Shown here piece by piece: positions 1-10,080 of a stretch of 27,385 nucleotides of DNA. Both the position numbers and the translations under genes were made by a program. Under the pieces are notes generated by a model. It saw only the letters and a list, made by a program, of their open reading frames with translations, was not told the origin of the DNA and ran no database searches. This DNA is from Sperchopsis tessellata (lineage: Eukaryota; Arthropoda; Insecta; Coleoptera; Hydrophilidae), in contig JAWQRN010000663.1 in assembly GCA_033557685.1 (NCBI GenBank), positions 1-27,385 on the forward strand, given 5' to 3'. How positions within the stretch are numbered: position 1 is the first letter of the stretch; each line of letters begins with the position of its first letter.

Positions 1-1082
1 TATATTATACAGCGTTAGGAAATTACTCTATCTAGCTTGTAAATCATGTAAAAAAGACAACATCTTGGAGCCAAGCCTCAATGTAAGGGAAAGTAGAATG
101 TTTATAAACATATTCTAGCAAAGTAGAACTTTAGAAAAATTAGATGACTACCCTGAGTTATACGGTAAGATATAGGCATACCAACATTTTTTTTTGACAA
201 ACTTGACACGTTTTCCTATGTATAAGCAAATTAATGAGGTAACAGTGATGCGCCAAAGAGTGAGTGATGGTGGAACGGGTAAACATTCCCAGGAATACTA
301 AAGAGTGAGAAGTAGTTGAGTCTAAAATAAATCGCGGGTGTACCAAAAAGGGCATTCAAACAAAAACACACTAATAGTTTAGCACCTCGTCATTTATCAA
401 TCCCGAAAGACATTCCAATCGCATTTTCAAACACTGCAGAAACGCAATGAGTGACATGTCATCCATCATCCAGTTTAAATCCAGCAATTACGTCGGCGTA
501 ACCCTCCTCGTGTGTGGATGTTGACATCGTGAGCTAATAGAGGGATTTCCCGCCCTATAATTGGTTCCAAATGAACGGCCGTCTAGCCCAACAATGTACC
601 ATTTCTCCGTTACACTCCAACAACTCATTTCTGGTCTAAGATAGCACGTAGTCTTCCTTGTTCTCTTTGTTGGCCCACTATTACATTGTTTAATTTACAA
701 AATGGAATGGGTCCGGTAATGGGATATTTCAAAGCAGCTGCGCGCACCCCCCCCCCTCCCGCTTAACTCAGCGATGAAAACCCGAACCCTCACTTTAATG
801 TCTGTTGTTTGAGATGAAGTGGAAATTTGCAGAATGATTTTATAGGAAAAATCGTCTAGTATGAAACAAACCATAGCTGCAGATACAATTTTAGTAAATT
901 ATAATGATTTTCTCATGTATAATAGTGAGACTTATGTGATTCAGAATCCGCAGAAGCACTGACGATTCTATCGTAAACATAAGAATTGCGAAAAATTTGA
1001 AATTTAATACATCCAGACTATGTCCGGCAGTTTTTCAATCAACGACGAATCTCTCCCCTGCCTATATATCCTCTAAGAGGAT
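1..1082. other. Intergenic stretch, nothing recognised
   Basis: No reading frame here resembles a known protein and no tRNA, rRNA or clear repeat was found. A run of ten C followed by TCCC lies at 747-760. The short frames present are what AT-rich non-coding sequence would give by chance. Old unrecognisable transposon sequence is possible. Confidence 0.5.
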
Positions 1083-1258
1083 TTATTGACCACATTGATC
1101 AAACTTTAGAGAGCCGACAATGGTTCTCCACGTTTTTCTGTACTACACCAGTTGTATTGTCTCATATAGACCTACTCCCACCAACATTTTACCTGATCCA
1201 TGCATCGGGTCGGTGACCTGCCCCGTGGCCTCTTGCCTTCCACCTTGCCTTCTACTAT
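1083..1258 (-). pseudogene. LINE reverse-transcriptase C-terminal scrap (LINE H)
   Basis: Read on the minus strand from about 1258, one frame begins with an EGKVEGKRPRGRSPTR-type stretch and a second frame continues with a segment of the form LYETIxLVxxRxTWRTIV. This pairing, a basic GRxPTRW-like motif followed about 15-30 residues later by an A/V-x-DR-x-x-WR-x-IV block, is typical of the extreme C-terminus of insect LINE polyproteins of the RTE and related groups. Here the expected Trp after PTR is Cys, and a stop replaces a residue just before the second block. Only about 58 codons remain. It lies directly downstream, on the minus strand, of the 3' end of LINE A, so it may be an older copy cut by the arrival of LINE A. 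The family is recognised; the clade is a guess. Confidence 0.55.
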
Positions 1259-2719
1259 CCATTTATGTTGGTGCTAAGTAAGAAAATATAAATTTATTCG
1301 ACCAGCAAAATAAAAAGTTAAAAATTATCAATCAATTATCAATCTACAATAAAATTACACACTAAATTATTTGATTGGTAAATACTTTGTTTCAATTGAA
1401 TCGTTAAACCAAGTTACAAAAAAAGAATAATGTCATAATTAATTTACAAATTTTAAAGACGTTCAGGTTATATAGTTTTCAGCCAGATAGCAGCGCACTC
1501 TCTTCTTGAACAATTTGAAGTTCTCAATGCATAGTGGGAGGTAAACAATTATATATGCTGTTGCTTGAACAGAACCCTTCGAATAAGCTGTTATATTATA
1601 ATTTTCTTTATACATATCATTATTTTGTCTTGTGTTATGAGAATGAACAATGCCGACCTATGGATATAGATGCAAATTTCGTCTCACGAATAGGCAAGCC
1701 TCATAAATAAGAATACAGGTAAAATTCAATATGCCCCTTTCCAACTAGTCTACAAGTTTATCTGGGTCTCATAGTAACGATTAAGCGAATTATTCTCTAT
1801 TGCATTACAAAAACCCTGGGTGCATCGACAGCTCTCCCCCAAAACAGCACTAGGTATCTCAGTTCTGAATACACGAGAGCATAAAATAACTTAAAAAGGT
1901 GATTCACATAATAAAAGCTACCAAGTTCTTACAAACATATTCAATATATTTAGCAAAGCACAGCCGGCCGTCCACATGAATGCCCAAAAATTTCGTTGAT
2001 GAAGCCCTTTTCAGCAGAGTAGTTTAAATATGATGTAACATCCGGTGGATCTCTCCGTTTGCGGAAGCATGCGTATGTTGTCTTTGATGTAATCATCATA
2101 AGGCGATTATTTATACACAAGTTAGAGAACAAATTTAGAATTTTTATAGCTTTAAGTTGCAGCTCGTCAGAAGTTTTCGCAGACACAGCTATAGACGTAT
2201 CATAAACAAATATTACGAACTCACTATCCTTCACATCCACATACTTTTAGAGATCATCGATGAATAAAATGAATGAGAGTGGGGACAACAATCCACCCTG
2301 GGGAACACCTAATCCCACATTGTATTCAGTGGATGTACTACCACCCACTTTAACTCTTTTGCTTCACCCTGGTAAAAAATAATCCAACCACCTGCTTACA
2401 TTCCGGCGAATTCCATAGCAGTTCTGTTTTTCAAGTAGATAACTCTTGTCAATACTATCGAATGCTCGACTAAGACCAAAAAATAGCCCCAACATGAAAT
2501 TGCCTCTGTCAATCGCTTTCAAAGTAAACACCGTAAAATATAAGCATGCAGTCGTCATAGACCTTCCCTTCCGAAAGCTGTGCAAACTTTCACTTACAAT
2601 TTGGTATTTATGAATGAAGCCAACAATTCCAGAATTTATGAGTTGCTCGAATAGTTTTGAAAATACCGAAATCACGTTAACTGGGTGACCATTTTCCATG
2701 TTTAGTTTATCACCTTTTC

Positions 2720-2731
2720 AAAAAATAGGTG
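2720..2731. repeat. SINE target-site duplication, left copy
   Basis: The 12 bases are identical to 3034-3045. They come from the LINE A codons just before the KGD motif. Confidence 0.85.
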
Positions 2732-3033
2732 CTGTTTGTTTGTTTAATTGTTTATTTAACGTCGGCCTATCTTCACTGCTATCGCCGATCACCGACACAG
2801 GGATTAGGCTCCCTCACCTGGGAAATTTGCCGCATCCACTGTTCCAACTGGATTTGGGTTCTTTTCCGTGCACGTGATCTTCAGTTTGGCTAAAATACAT
2901 AGGAACCACCGTTTTACGTGCCTCCTGGAAGATGAGCACCACACAGATTTTTCTCAAATCACAAAAAGCCGACCGCCTCTGGGACTCAAACCCGAGACCC
3001 CACGCTTAGTAGCCTCTGAGCTACGAGATGGCT
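2732..3033 (-). mobile_element. tRNA-derived SINE, 302 bp, inserted in LINE A
   Basis: The insert is bounded by perfect 12-bp direct repeats (AAAAAATAGGTG) at 2720-2731 and 3034-3045. Read on the minus strand, its head resembles a tRNA gene: TAGCTCAGAGGC fits the RNA polymerase III A box and GGTTTGAGTCC fits the B box. A roughly 200-bp body unrelated to tRNA follows, then a 3' tail rich in AAAC/AAAT units, beginning near ACGTTAAATAAACA and ending in AAACAAACAAACAG. There is no protein-coding potential, so mobilisation would have depended on a partner LINE that recognised this tail. The partner is not identifiable here. Head, body, tail and target-site duplications all appear complete. Confidence 0.85.
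2982..3023 (-). promoter_or_regulatory. Internal RNA polymerase III promoter (A and B boxes) of the SINE
   Basis: The A-box-like sequence is at 3012-3023 and the B-box-like sequence at 2982-2992, both on the minus strand. They are in the correct order with 19 nt between, shorter than in many tRNA genes but seen in SINEs. The B box matches GGTTCRANTCC except for one C-to-T change, a common decay site. Confidence 0.7.
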
Positions 3034-3045
3034 AAAAAATAGGTG
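3034..3045. repeat. SINE target-site duplication, right copy
   Basis: The 12 bases are identical to 2720-2731. The perfect match suggests the SINE insertion is recent compared with the heavy decay of LINE A. Confidence 0.85.
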
Positions 3046-3699
3046 TAATATTTGCACTCTTCAGTTTCGATGGAATCCGCAAAGACAGATTAAAAATATG
3101 AGCAAGGGATGCAGCAAAATGTTCTTCATCAAGGCCAGAGAATCGAGAAATTACTCGATAACGGCCTCGTACAATCTGGTACTCGAGCACCCAACATAAG
3201 AGACACATGTGTAGCTGCCTCAGTAGAAAACTACTGTTTAAACATTTCCGCCACCTCCAAGTTATCCTCCACGATTTCACCATCCACATATAGGGAAACT
3301 TTCTTTATTTTCTTTTTCCGCCCACCGAGTTGTGATGTCATTTAATGATGCTCGCATTTTTTGACGAATTATCGTAGAGTATTGGGATTTTGCATATTTA
3401 TATTGATCATGATACACATTAGATTTTATCATTTTCATCAGCCATCAACAGTTTTCCATCCTTTTTTCTGGCCGTACTAGCGTCAACATCATACCAGTTA
3501 TTTGTGTATGCAACTTCGACACAACCAGCGGGCAGCTTGAATTCAAGAACCACATGAAACATCTCAAAAAACACTTCCATGCCACATCCACTTAATCTGC
3601 AGAGAACACTGAACTCATATCCTCCCTAGACAATGCATAATTTAAATTTGCCACACTAATAATTTTGCCAATAATTAATTTTGATTTTCACTTTCCGGG

Positions 3700-5200
3700 T
3701 AAAAAAAAGCAACCTGACTTTTGTGGTCTGACAAGTGGTAGTCGATGTTTTTCCCAATACTAATCTAACATAATCTGGGGCTGATTTTACTCGGTTAAAA
3801 TCCCTGGTATGTTAATTTTCTCTTCTAATAAATCCAGATCGACGCAGTTATATGCGCTTTTCACATCCAGAAAAATGCATCCCAAATTGCTGTTGTGTGA
3901 AAATTGAACATCCGTTTTTAGGTCTGACAATGCATCGAATGTACAAATTCCTCTTATAAAGCCGTACTGTCTCTTTGGGAGAATGCTGTCATTATGTAAA
4001 CATCATTCTAGACTTTTTGATCATACTTTCATATGTTTTGGAAATTCATGAATGAAGTGAGATTGGTAGATAGAATTCCGCCACAGTTGGGTTCTTTTTA
4101 GACTTCAAAATAGGCAAAATCAATACATTTTTTTTAGTCAGAGATAGTTTCACTCTTAACCACATATTATTAAATATTAATAAAAGTAGTTTTCAGCTTC
4201 TAACGGAAGATTAGTCAACATGGAATATGTTATATAGTCAACTCCAGTGGAATAATTATTTGAAAATATTAGAGACTTGTGAAACTCCAAGAAGGAAAAG
4301 GGATGCAAGATGAAATTATTTACACTAGAATAATTATAATTTTTGGCCTCTTTGGGAACATATTGGGGAACAAGGTTTCGAGAAAAGTACTCCCCACTAA
4401 ACTTTCTTTTAATACGCCAAATCTGTGTAATGGAAGTATTATAATTGAGACTGCTGTATGTTTTTCCAACCCTCTTTCTTTTTGTGTTTAATGAATCTTT
4501 TAGAGTAGGCAGGTGTTTTCTGATAATTAATAATGTTTTCTAGGTTTTTATTGCATCTAAATCGTTTCAAGGCATTTTTTCTTCTTTTAACAACCCCAAA
4601 GCTTTCATCATTCTACCAAGGTGGTGAAGGACGACGTTTAGGACAGAATGGACTTGAAGATTTAAAAGTTGAATTAGCAGTTTGGTGCAGCTTTAGTGAA
4701 ATATATAAATTCCTTCTGGGTCGATGTCGAATTGGAAGCTGGTTATGTTTAAGTTTCCATTTATTTTTTTGGTAAAACTGAAGATATATTTGGCCCTGAA
4801 TATTTAAAAGTCATGCCATTGGGGAATTGATCAAACATATAGGTATCTTGCAGAAATACCCGTTGGATCAATCGAGCTATTGACTGCGATGCTGAAGTAA
4901 TATCGATGGTTGAAAACAAAAATTTTAGCGAAAAATTCGTATTGGAGAACCATTGTTTAAGAATGTATAGCTTACCTGATCAATTGTCTTCAACAAAATA
5001 TTCCCCGGTAATCGTTTTTAGCAGAGCCAAAGCCTGGTGGTGCGCGTTGAAATCACCAACTAATAAATATGGAGATGGAATATTTCGTTGTTTGCTTGTG
5101 CCTCTTTGTGGGGAGCATTGTTGGCAGTGATGTGAGTGTGATGTATGAAGGTGCAACATAATTAGTGATGTTTACTTCTTGTATTATTTTTGTGTGACTG
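3700..5200 (-). pseudogene. LINE B endonuclease-RT remnant (I/R1/LOA-like)
   Basis: Minus strand, in several frames. The end of an apurinic-type endonuclease starts near 5190 and includes YLLVGDFNAHH (near 5060) and STIDITSASQSIA (near 4900). In place of the usual SDHFPI there is a FDQFP-like stretch, so the catalytic SDH is lost. The linker carries an SPPW-NDE block followed by RRKNALKRFRCN (about 4620-4540), typical of I-superfamily LINEs. The RT fingers and palm contain RQYGFIRGICTFDALSDL (near 3950) and the motif-A block FLDVKSAYNCVDLDLLEEK (near 3860). The copy stops soon after, near 3700, before the YxDD motif, where LINE A begins. Many stops and shifts are present. The family is secure; the clade is provisional. 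Confidence 0.75.
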
Positions 5201-5443
5201 CTTATGTGTGATATCCATTTTAATTTATTATTAGTGTAAGTTTAAGGCCATTTTGTCAAATGATTTAACATATAATATTCACACCCATCTGGCTAATATG
5301 ATTAAAGAATTATAATTATTATTATTATTACTATCTTTTCTTTTTTTTTGTTCTTCTGAATATATACCCTAGGTACGTTCGATTCATCATGAGCAGCAGG
5401 TGGACCTTGGCATTCAGCTCTTCCAGTATGGACTTGTTTGTAC
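5201..5443. other. Spacer between LINE B and LINE C with an ATT microsatellite
   Basis: AT-rich sequence with an (ATT)n tract at about 5314-5331. The part next to 5200 may be more decayed LINE B endonuclease. No other gene is seen. Confidence 0.45.
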
Positions 5444-7470
5444 GATGATCATCATCATTAGCCAATTAAGTCCATTCTTGAACATAAGCCTTCCCCAATT
5501 GTTTCCATCGTTCCCTGTTCTGTGCTATCCGGGTCCATGATAGGCTGGTTGTTCTTGTAATATCGTCATACCATTGCATAGGTGGTCTTCTTCTTCCTCT
5601 CTTGCGATCGTATGGCCTCCATCTCATCCCATCACTTCTTCCAATGTGACCTGCGAATTTCCATTTGAGAGATGCGACTTTTTCTCCTATATCGATGATT
5701 TTGATTATTGCTCTCACTCTGTCGTCTCGTTATCTATCACTTTTAGTTATACCTCTCATTGACCTTTCCACAGCTTTTTGCAGGGTCTTTAGTGACTCTA
5801 TGTCCTTTTTCGTTGCAGTCCAGTTCTCTACACTGGTCGAAAACTCGTGATTTAAGATGTTGGGCTATTTTCTTATTTCGCAGTATGAATGATAATTTCC
5901 CGAAGGCCATCCATCATACCCTTATTCTTCTTCTTATTTCTTCTTTCTGAATGTTTCGGTCATTAGTAATTTTCTGTTCTAAGTTTATGTATTCTTCCAC
6001 CCTTTGGATTTCCTTACCTCCCACATAATTTGTGTTTTTCATAAGTTCATTCTCAGCCCTACCCTCAGTGATTCTCTGTGTAGGTCTTCGATCGTATCTG
6101 TTATGTCTTCTCTATTATGTGCAAGGATAACAATATCATCAGCGTGTCTCAGATTAGTTAGTCGGGTGCCATTGATGTTGATGCCTTTGCCCTTCCAGTC
6201 AATTATCTGAAATATTTCTTCCAGCGCTAATGTGAAGAGTTTTGGGTATAGTAAATCACCTTGGCATACTCCTCTTTTCAGTTGGACAGGTTTCATTTTT
6301 TTTCAAGTTGCCAATGTCTCTCTTTTGCATTATTTTATCAAATCACTATATGTTACTATGCTACCAAAGGTTTTTTTCGTAACCTACAAACGCTAAATAC
6401 AATGGGCACAATACATTCGTTGGATTTTTCTATGATAATTTTCATCATTAATAAGTGATTGTTAGTGCCGTAGTTTTTCCTAATTCCAGCCTTTTCACAT
6501 GGTAGGTAATCATCTAGCTTTCTTTCCAGTCTTCTGGTAATTATTTTTGTCAATAGTTTGTATAAATGTGACATCAGACTGATCGGGCGATAATTTTCCA
6601 TCTTGTTGCTATCCCCTTTTTTATAAAGTAGCACCACATTTGCGTTTCTTCATTGTTTCGGTATTTTTCCTGTCTTTAAGCAGTTATTTAGAATTCTATA
6701 TTAAGTTGTCTCCTCCTTCTCGAATCATTTCTAACGAGATGTTGTCACGTTTTCATGTTGCTCAAATTTGCTTTTACTTCTTCTATGTCTATCTCTGGGA
6801 TGTCTTCCGAGCCTACGTTCTGTATTTTTCTCTACAGTACATCAGCATCTTCTCTCTCTGGTATAACAAAAATAGAAATCTTCTACTATACAAAAAAATT
6901 CGTCTCGATCATGAATTATAGTTCCTTTTTTGCTGCGTAGCTAATAAATTTCTTTTTTCCAGCGTTTCGCTTGAGGCATTTTATACATATGTTATATTGT
7001 ATCAATTTGTTCACTTGTTTTTCTTATGCTTTTATCCTTAGTTTTCTTATACTCCTTCTAATCTTCCTGTTGACTTCTACGGATTCTGGATTTCTCTTCT
7101 GTCGCTAGAAGTTTTCTATCTTCCATTATTTTTCTTGTTTCATCATCAATGAATTTCTCTCTTTGTACTTTTCGTGGATCTATGGTATTTAGTTGTTTTA
7201 CTGCTAAGGTCAGCCTTTGCTAGTGTTTTGTCTATTATTTCTTTATACAGGTTATGATGTTTTCTGAGATCTTCTGCTGTTATTTTTGTTGATGTATTCT
7301 TTATTATATATTTTTTTCGATTTTCTAATGACGACCATTGCTCAAGTAAGCCTGTGGTCACTTCCTAGATTGAATGTATTTAATGTGGCGACGTTTTAAA
7401 TTATATCCTTCCTATCTGTGAGTATGTAGCCTATTTCGTTCTTCGTGTTCCCGTCTGGGGATATTCATGT
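5444..7470 (-). mobile_element. LINE C, RTE-clade retrotransposon, 5'-truncated
   Basis: Minus-strand copy running from the last third of the endonuclease (near 7470) to the C-terminus of the RT protein (near 5466) and a very short 3' end with ATGATGATG-like repeats at about 5444-5462. A short 3' tail of simple repeats instead of poly(A) is a known RTE trait. No ORF1 is visible. The upstream neighbour is the rear of another RTE copy (7480-7750) in the same direction. Confidence 0.85.
5460..7470 (-). pseudogene. RTE endonuclease/reverse transcriptase, dead copy
   Basis: Domains in minus-strand order: endonuclease C-terminus with ISPDGNTKNEIGYILTD and LGSDHRL (about 7475-7330); linker with WSSLENRKKYI and an ETRKIMEDRKLL block (to about 7090); a GSEDIPEIDIEEVKANLSNM block (near 6780); RT fingers LLYKKGDSNKMENYRPISL (6630-6575); the motif-A region, frameshifted, with the usual D(Y/F)EKAFD decayed to GYEKN; KRGVCQGDLLYPKLFTLALE (6275-6215); catalytic block HADD at 6146-6135, where the usual first residue is F or Y but both Asp are kept; thumb region VEEYINLEQKITNDRN (near 5990); and the C-terminal KWKFAGHIGRSDG, RGRRRPPMQWYDDI and WKQLGKAYVQEW blocks (5675-5466). 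The two longest intact frames are 6039-6296 and 5466-5717. Several shifts and stops make it non-functional. Confidence 0.85.
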
Positions 7471-7479
7471 CCATTATTC

Positions 7480-7750
7480 CCAGACAGTTTGTAGGATGTT
7501 CCATCCAAAATATTCCGAGAACTTGCCGATAGCCCCACATTTCAAAGACTTTGATACGGCTCCTGTCTGATTTTTTCAAGGTCCAGGTTTCAGTGGCAGA
7601 AGTTGCAATTGAAAATTAGCTATTTTTTTGTGAAGATCGTATTTTTTCACAATTTTACAAGCGTAGTGGCGGATAATCGTGAAATTGAGTTTCTGCTTCC
7701 ATTGTCGATTAGCATAGAATCAAGGTAGATAAAATTATTCACAACGTGAC
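7480..7750 (-). pseudogene. RT thumb/C-terminal fragment of a second RTE copy
   Basis: Minus strand: VVNNFIYLDSMLIDNGSRN (7745-7690) matches the VxxFxYLGSxITDNG block that follows the RT palm in RTE elements. After a decayed stretch come TWTLKKSDRSRIKVFEMWG and YRQVLGIFWMEHPTN (about 7590-7500), the usual ETWTLxKxDxxRIxxFEMWCYRRML block. It cannot belong to LINE C, which has its own version of this region near 5990-5800, and this fragment lies upstream of LINE C's endonuclease. It is therefore the 3' part of a different, diverged copy, broken where LINE C starts. The final GHI/GRPP region of the family is missing. Confidence 0.75.
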
Positions 7751-8469
7751 TTGCCAAAAGCAACTGTAAGAAGAAAGAATAAAAAGAATAAAATAACTGC
7801 AACAATAAGAAGCTCTTTATTTTTAACTTCTTCATTTAAAAAGTGGCTGTTCTTTATAAACTCCTTTGATAAATTATTTGAGATTCTTTTTACTATAACG
7901 ACTATATGATTTTTACAAGGCTAGATACATATTATTCGTGTAAAAGAGATACTGTCTTGATAATTAACAAGTACATATACAAATAAATAGACCGATCTAC
8001 ATCAATCTCAAGAATACTGGGAACGTACTCCTGCTATTCAAAGTGAAAGATCAAACGCTGTTGCGTGTGGTCCCATAAGATAAAGGAAACAATCTACCTA
8101 TTTTGTAAGACTTAACGAGACACTGAAACCGTCTCCTAAAAATAGCTCTCGACTCGCATCCGTATGTTCGCAAGTAATTCCATGATATAATGAGAAATAG
8201 AAAAACAGAGCTGAAGTATTATTTAGAAAAAGCCTGAACAAACAGTCACGTCGGAAGGTGCCTCAAGAAAAACAATATTGATGATGGAACACATTAGCGC
8301 TTACGGTTTCAGAGAAACTGAAACACGAGGAATGAGATGCATTTCAACTTTTACCCTTTTTCTTTTAAAATCTTGTTAAGAAAATAAAAATAAAATGTGG
8401 TTAGACTGAGAAATTTAAACGTGTTATTATTAACTTAAATTAAAAGTAATTATAGTAATGATTTATTTT
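7751..8469. other. Intergenic stretch, nothing recognised
   Basis: AT-rich sequence with short random frames only. The 62-codon minus-strand frame at 7647-7835 overlaps the RTE fragment at one end and is low-complexity (L, F, S, Y) at the other. Confidence 0.45.
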
Positions 8470-8970
8470 CAGGGCCTTTCAGTAAAAAATGCGAGGCCCG
8501 GGGAAATTAATATTTTTAAGGCTCTTCAAAATTAAAATAAAAATTGTGTACATTAAAATATAATGAATGGTATTTAATATGTATTCGATTATAACATTGA
8601 ATTATAACTCAGAAGCTTTGCACGCTTTAACATTATCAATTTCAGTTATTGTTTCAGAATAGTCTAAAATACCCGCTATCTGGTAATTAATATTTCCAGA
8701 CCATTTAGTCGCTCCTGACACATTGTCGATCATAAAAAGTTTTTAATTCTTTTCAGAACACTAAATGATCTTTCACCTTCTGCTACACTCACAGGCATAA
8801 TTTAAAAACTTGGAAGCACAATCGCTGTATTCAGTAATATGTTTAGGAGTCCCATGTCGATAATTTCTTAAGTAATTCTGCCGTTTTCGTGTTTAGTTTA
8901 AAATTGGATTTGTAAGCACGCTTCGGCAGTATTAGTTCTTCTACAATGACGTCACATATTTCATTTTCAT
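8470..8970 (-). mobile_element. hAT transposon, C-terminal (dimerisation) end, ZMYM1-like
   Basis: On the minus strand, MGLLNILLNTAIVLPSF then MPVSVAEGERSFSVLKRIKN (about 8855-8740), followed by STMCQERLNGLEILIT (near 8720-8680), reproduces the hAT C-terminal dimerisation domain, whose hallmark is PVTVASAERSFSKLKxIKxxLRSTMxxxRLxxLxxL. The frame is broken by stops after PSF and after the NFL of KNFL. The region above 8855, reading KYENEICDVIVEELILPK, probably continues the same protein. The sequence at 8470 starts CAGGGCC next to a GGGG/CCCC-rich patch, which fits the CAGGG-type end of hAT elements, so 8470 may be the element's terminus. LINE D begins at about 8975 in the opposite direction; the rest of the transposase is not found in the window. 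Confidence 0.8.
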
Positions 8971-8974
8971 ATTT

Positions 8975-10080
8975 CTTCCTCCCGTGTGGGGATTTGCCAG
9001 TTACCTACAGCGAGTGGGTCCCCATTGCAATTGGGGGAAGCTCGCCGACTCTATAACCCAGCAGTGTCGAAGGGTACTGGGGATATAAAATACCCACCGT
9101 GAAACAAAAACTGGAAGGCCCTCCAAGGATGGGGGTTGACTCGCAAGACCAGCAACCTTGCACTCGGGATACACTTAAAAACGCTAAAACACCCAAAAGA
9201 AATATGCCTCGGATGTCTGGGGATACAATAGAAATCTAAAACAGCAAAGAAAAGAGACTATGAATTTGGGAATATGGAACATACCAGGTATAAGAAATAA
9301 ATGGAATGAAGTTGTCTTGGAATTTATCCAACGTAATATAGCGAGGTTAAAAATATATAGGATTTTATACACCTATATGCGGGATTTGACAAGAACAAGA
9401 AAATACGAGCTGGAGTATCCATAATAATACATAAAAAACTAAAAGAAGTTCATTCAGCCTTGGAAACCAATAAACGAACCTATAATTCAATTGACGATCC
9501 GAAGGTAAGAATTATGACAATCCTCGGAGTATATGCCCCAAATAGCGACACTTCAATCCAGATCAATGATAATTTTGACGATGTGCTAACAAGTACAATA
9601 GTATATATTCCTTACCGTTATGAAATCATAATATGGGGAGACCTAAACAGTCGGGTACGGAAACGGAGAGAGTATACCCTCAACGATAAAGGTGAAAGAC
9701 TGATAAATCTTTGTGATCAGTTTGACTTAAAATTTGCCAACACCTTATTCACACTCAAGAATATACACAAGTACACATGGTATCATTACACAAGAAGACT
9801 TATGTCGATTATCGATTATGTTAACGTTTGAAAACAAGCTGGAATCAAAGTGCAGGACTTGAGAGCTAAGAGGGGTGCCGACTTTAAATCCGACCAATTA
9901 TTTGTAAAGGCAAACGTTTTTGTCCCCTTTGTTTCGTCACACTCATCCACGAACACTGTTACTGCGAACCAGATTAACACTACAAAATATAACTTTTAAA
10001 ACTTTGAACATGATAGTACTAAATTCTTATATTGCAGAAGACTAGAGCTAAAATTGGAAAAAAAGAAAAACGAGCACTAG
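8975..10080 (+). mobile_element. LINE D, 5' part of an RTE-like retrotransposon with CFDP2-type endonuclease
   Basis: Plus strand. About 8985-9259 is a GC-richer leader with an in-order series of phrases (CAGCGAGTGGGTCCCC, ACCAGCAACCTTGCACTCGG) that resembles, from memory, leaders of insect LINEs with this endonuclease. The endonuclease reading frame follows at 9260. The copy ends near 10080, before any RT motif, so it is cut at the 3' side. That is the reverse of normal 5' truncation and points to a later deletion or break. It lies head to head with the hAT remnant. Confidence 0.7.
9260..10080 (+). pseudogene. LINE D endonuclease (APE-like), damaged
   Basis: An ATG at 9260 starts MNLGIWNIPGIRNKWNEVV, the WN(I/V)xGIRxKxxE opening of CFDP2-like endonucleases. 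About 20-30 codons holding the catalytic Glu (usually SETKKK) are missing near 9350, with a frame change. From about 9359 to 9831 the frame is open: LYAGFDKNKKIRAGVSI, ILGVYAPNSD, IIWGDLNSRVRKRR, RLINLCDQFDLKFANTLF, IHKYTW, SIIDYV. The same frame continues past a TGA at 9829-9831 through VQDLRAKRGADFKSDQLFVKA to a linker with NTTKYNF and DSTKFLYCRRLELKLE, ending near 10080, with one further stop. The SDH motif that should carry the catalytic His reads SDQ. It is inactive, but its longest open part (about 157 codons) makes it one of the best preserved coding stretches in the window. Confidence 0.75.

Larger units (their letters stand above)
1283..3668 (-). mobile_element. LINE A, 5'-truncated non-LTR retrotransposon (Jockey/CR1-like)
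   Basis: This minus-strand element runs from the endonuclease-RT linker (about 3668) through the whole RT domain, the C-terminal domain and an AT-rich 3' untranslated region that ends near 1283 in an AATAAATTTA-type tail. The endonuclease and any ORF1 are absent, as expected for 5' truncation during target-primed reverse transcription. A SINE at 2732-3033 interrupts it. Directly upstream is LINE B in the same orientation; the boundary falls between 3668 and 3700 and cannot be placed exactly. The clade call rests on motif style (KKGD, a GVPQGG-LSP block, FxxDTSI, a C-terminal HNTRQxND block) and is provisional. Confidence 0.75.
1463..3668 (-). pseudogene. LINE A reverse transcriptase, dead, split by a SINE
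   Basis: From the N-terminal side: linker with a SREDMSSVFSAD block (near 3640) and a frameshift after it; a segment ending LAHIFNLSLRIPSKLKSAN (3289 to 3046); KGD plus the VFSKLFEQLINSGI block (near 2700-2630); FRKGRS (near 2570); the motif-A region LFFGLSRAFDSID, where the usual LDLSKAFD has lost its first Asp; GVPQGG-LSPLSF (near 2300); the catalytic block reads FVYDTSI where FADDT is usual, so the first catalytic Asp is Tyr. In-frame stops lie at 2364-2366 and 2247-2249, with another just before KGD. Further down, in shifted frames, are EACLFVRRNLHLYP and an HNTRQNNDMYKENYNITAYS-type C-terminal block ending near 1463. Without the SINE and one target-site copy, the pieces on its two sides share one frame. 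Clearly non-functional. Confidence 0.8.

Noticed and set aside
4279..5130. Plus-strand frames of 70-80 codons at 4279-4491, 4533-4775 and 4906-5130
   Set aside because: They are antisense shadows of the LINE B endonuclease-RT remnant on the minus strand.
5574..6921. Several plus-strand frames of 60-93 codons
   Set aside because: They are antisense shadows of the RTE-clade LINE C.
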